Assembly: GCF_017498525.1 (NCBI RefSeq)
Contig: NZ_CP071796.1
Span: forward strand, 3,968,001-4,032,000
Length of the DNA stretch: 64,000 nucleotides
Origin: Ottowia testudinis
GTDB lineage: Bacteria; Pseudomonadota; Gammaproteobacteria; Burkholderiales; Burkholderiaceae_C
Reading direction: 5' to 3'
The stretch's first letter is position 1. Every line of letters begins with the position of its first letter. Below are positions 63,596-64,000 of the stretch, piece by piece. Both the position numbers and the translations under genes were made by a program. The notes below the pieces were generated by a model. The model had not been told where the DNA came from. It ran no database searches and saw nothing but the letters and a program-made list of their open reading frames with translations.

Positions 63596-64000
63596 CCCCA
63601 TCGGTGCTGGTGGTCGAGGACGACCCCACGCTCAATGGCCTGCTGGTCAAGGAGCTGCGCAAGGCCGGCTACGAACTGGCCAGCGCCAGCTCGTGGCGCG
63701 AGGCGCGCGAGCGCATCGCCACCTTCGCGCCCAACCTGGTGCTGCTGGACGTGAACCTGCCCGACGCCAGCGGCTTCGGCCCCTTGAGCGAAATCGCCGG
63801 CACGCGGCCGGTGGTCATGCTCACGGCCTACGGCAGCGTCAACCAGGCGGTGGAGGCCATGCGCCTGGGCGCGGCCGACTACCTGGTCAAGCCGGTGAAC
63901 CTGGACGAGCTGGAGCTGGTCATCCGCGGCGCGCTGGAGCGCTCGCGCCTGCAAGCGCAGCGCGCACTGGCGCGCGGCGACGCGGGCCTGGCCATGCTGG
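63592..64000 (+). CDS. Response regulator (receiver domain, NtrC-like), 3' end missing
   Basis: Partner of the haem kinase. Receiver domain with the acidic pocket VVEDD, phospho-acceptor Asp53 in LVLLDVNLPDASGFG, MLTAYG and YLVKPVN. After about residue 120 it runs into a helical linker (LERSRLQAQRALARG) as in sigma-54-dependent activators; the AAA+ domain would lie beyond the window. Start ATG 63592 overlaps the kinase stop by 4 bp. Confidence 0.88.
   Translation, partial: MTPSVLVVEDDPTLNGLLVKELRKAGYELASASSWREARERIATFAPNLVLLDVNLPDASGFGPLSEIAGTRPVVMLTAYGSVNQAVEAMRLGAADYLVKPVNLDELELVIRGALERSRLQAQRALARGDAGLAML

Overview
The window is GC-rich, gene-dense DNA that reads as a chromosome segment of a betaproteobacterium of the order Burkholderiales, most likely family Comamonadaceae. 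The basis is gene content (Liv-type ABC clusters beside acyl-CoA ligases, many acyl-CoA genes, a fused isobutyryl-CoA mutase, an IPTL-CTERM protein, DUF454) and a short palindromic repeat with the core ATAGCT-N-GCGCTT...AAGCGC, seen about twenty times. That family assignment is inference; no rRNA or other phylogenetic marker is present.

Layout. 1-12.7 kb: a truncated lipoprotein aminopeptidase, an IPTL-CTERM surface protein, an orphan molybdopterin oxidoreductase, a Tat-type periplasmic binding protein, an M20 amidohydrolase with a DUF2817 metallopeptidase, a three-gene ABC exporter unit, coaX and a BON-LysM protein. 12.9-21.6 kb: a degenerate persulfide dioxygenase-rhodanese with a CsoR-like regulator, a ppk2-icmF unit behind a perfect palindrome, gamma-glutamyltransferase, a 167-bp MITE-like palindrome and a dihaem cytochrome. 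21.7-32.3 kb: an MsbA-like exporter, DUF454, a UbiA prenyltransferase, AMP nucleosidase, vapBC, and a fadB-like/thiolase pair now split by a frameshifted IS110-family element. 32.5-40.5 kb: livHMGF, an acyl-CoA ligase and two tandem substrate-binding proteins, one uptake-and-activation unit for a branched-chain or carboxylic acid substrate. 40.6-50.3 kb (minus strand): a TetR-headed acyl-CoA carboxylase operon resembling atu/liu clusters (SDR, carboxyltransferase, two acyl-CoA dehydrogenases, enoyl-CoA hydratase, biotin carboxylase-BCCP, BKACE). 50.4-54.7 kb: a MarR pair with a 36-bp operator, psd, an FAH-family enzyme, an ABC permease remnant and a small secreted protein.

54.8-64 kb is the most distinctive region. 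A secreted protein made almost wholly of Gly-Met-Ser repeats precedes a six-gene, tightly packed operon: a pentahaem c-type lipoprotein, a Tat-exported DmsA-like molybdoenzyme, a DmsB-like four-cluster ferredoxin, a TorD-type chaperone, a NapF-like ferredoxin and a sensor kinase with a periplasmic CxxCH haem motif. An NtrC-type response regulator follows and runs off the right edge. There is no DmsC membrane anchor, so the cytochrome probably takes its place. I read this as an inducible periplasmic respiratory reductase (or dehydrogenase) of unknown substrate.

A second theme is palindromic repeats that have entered coding sequence in frame. At least four genes carry the ATAGCT/GCGCTT repeat as translated residues, and an enoyl-CoA hydratase carries a different palindromic element as a linker of about 40-50 residues.
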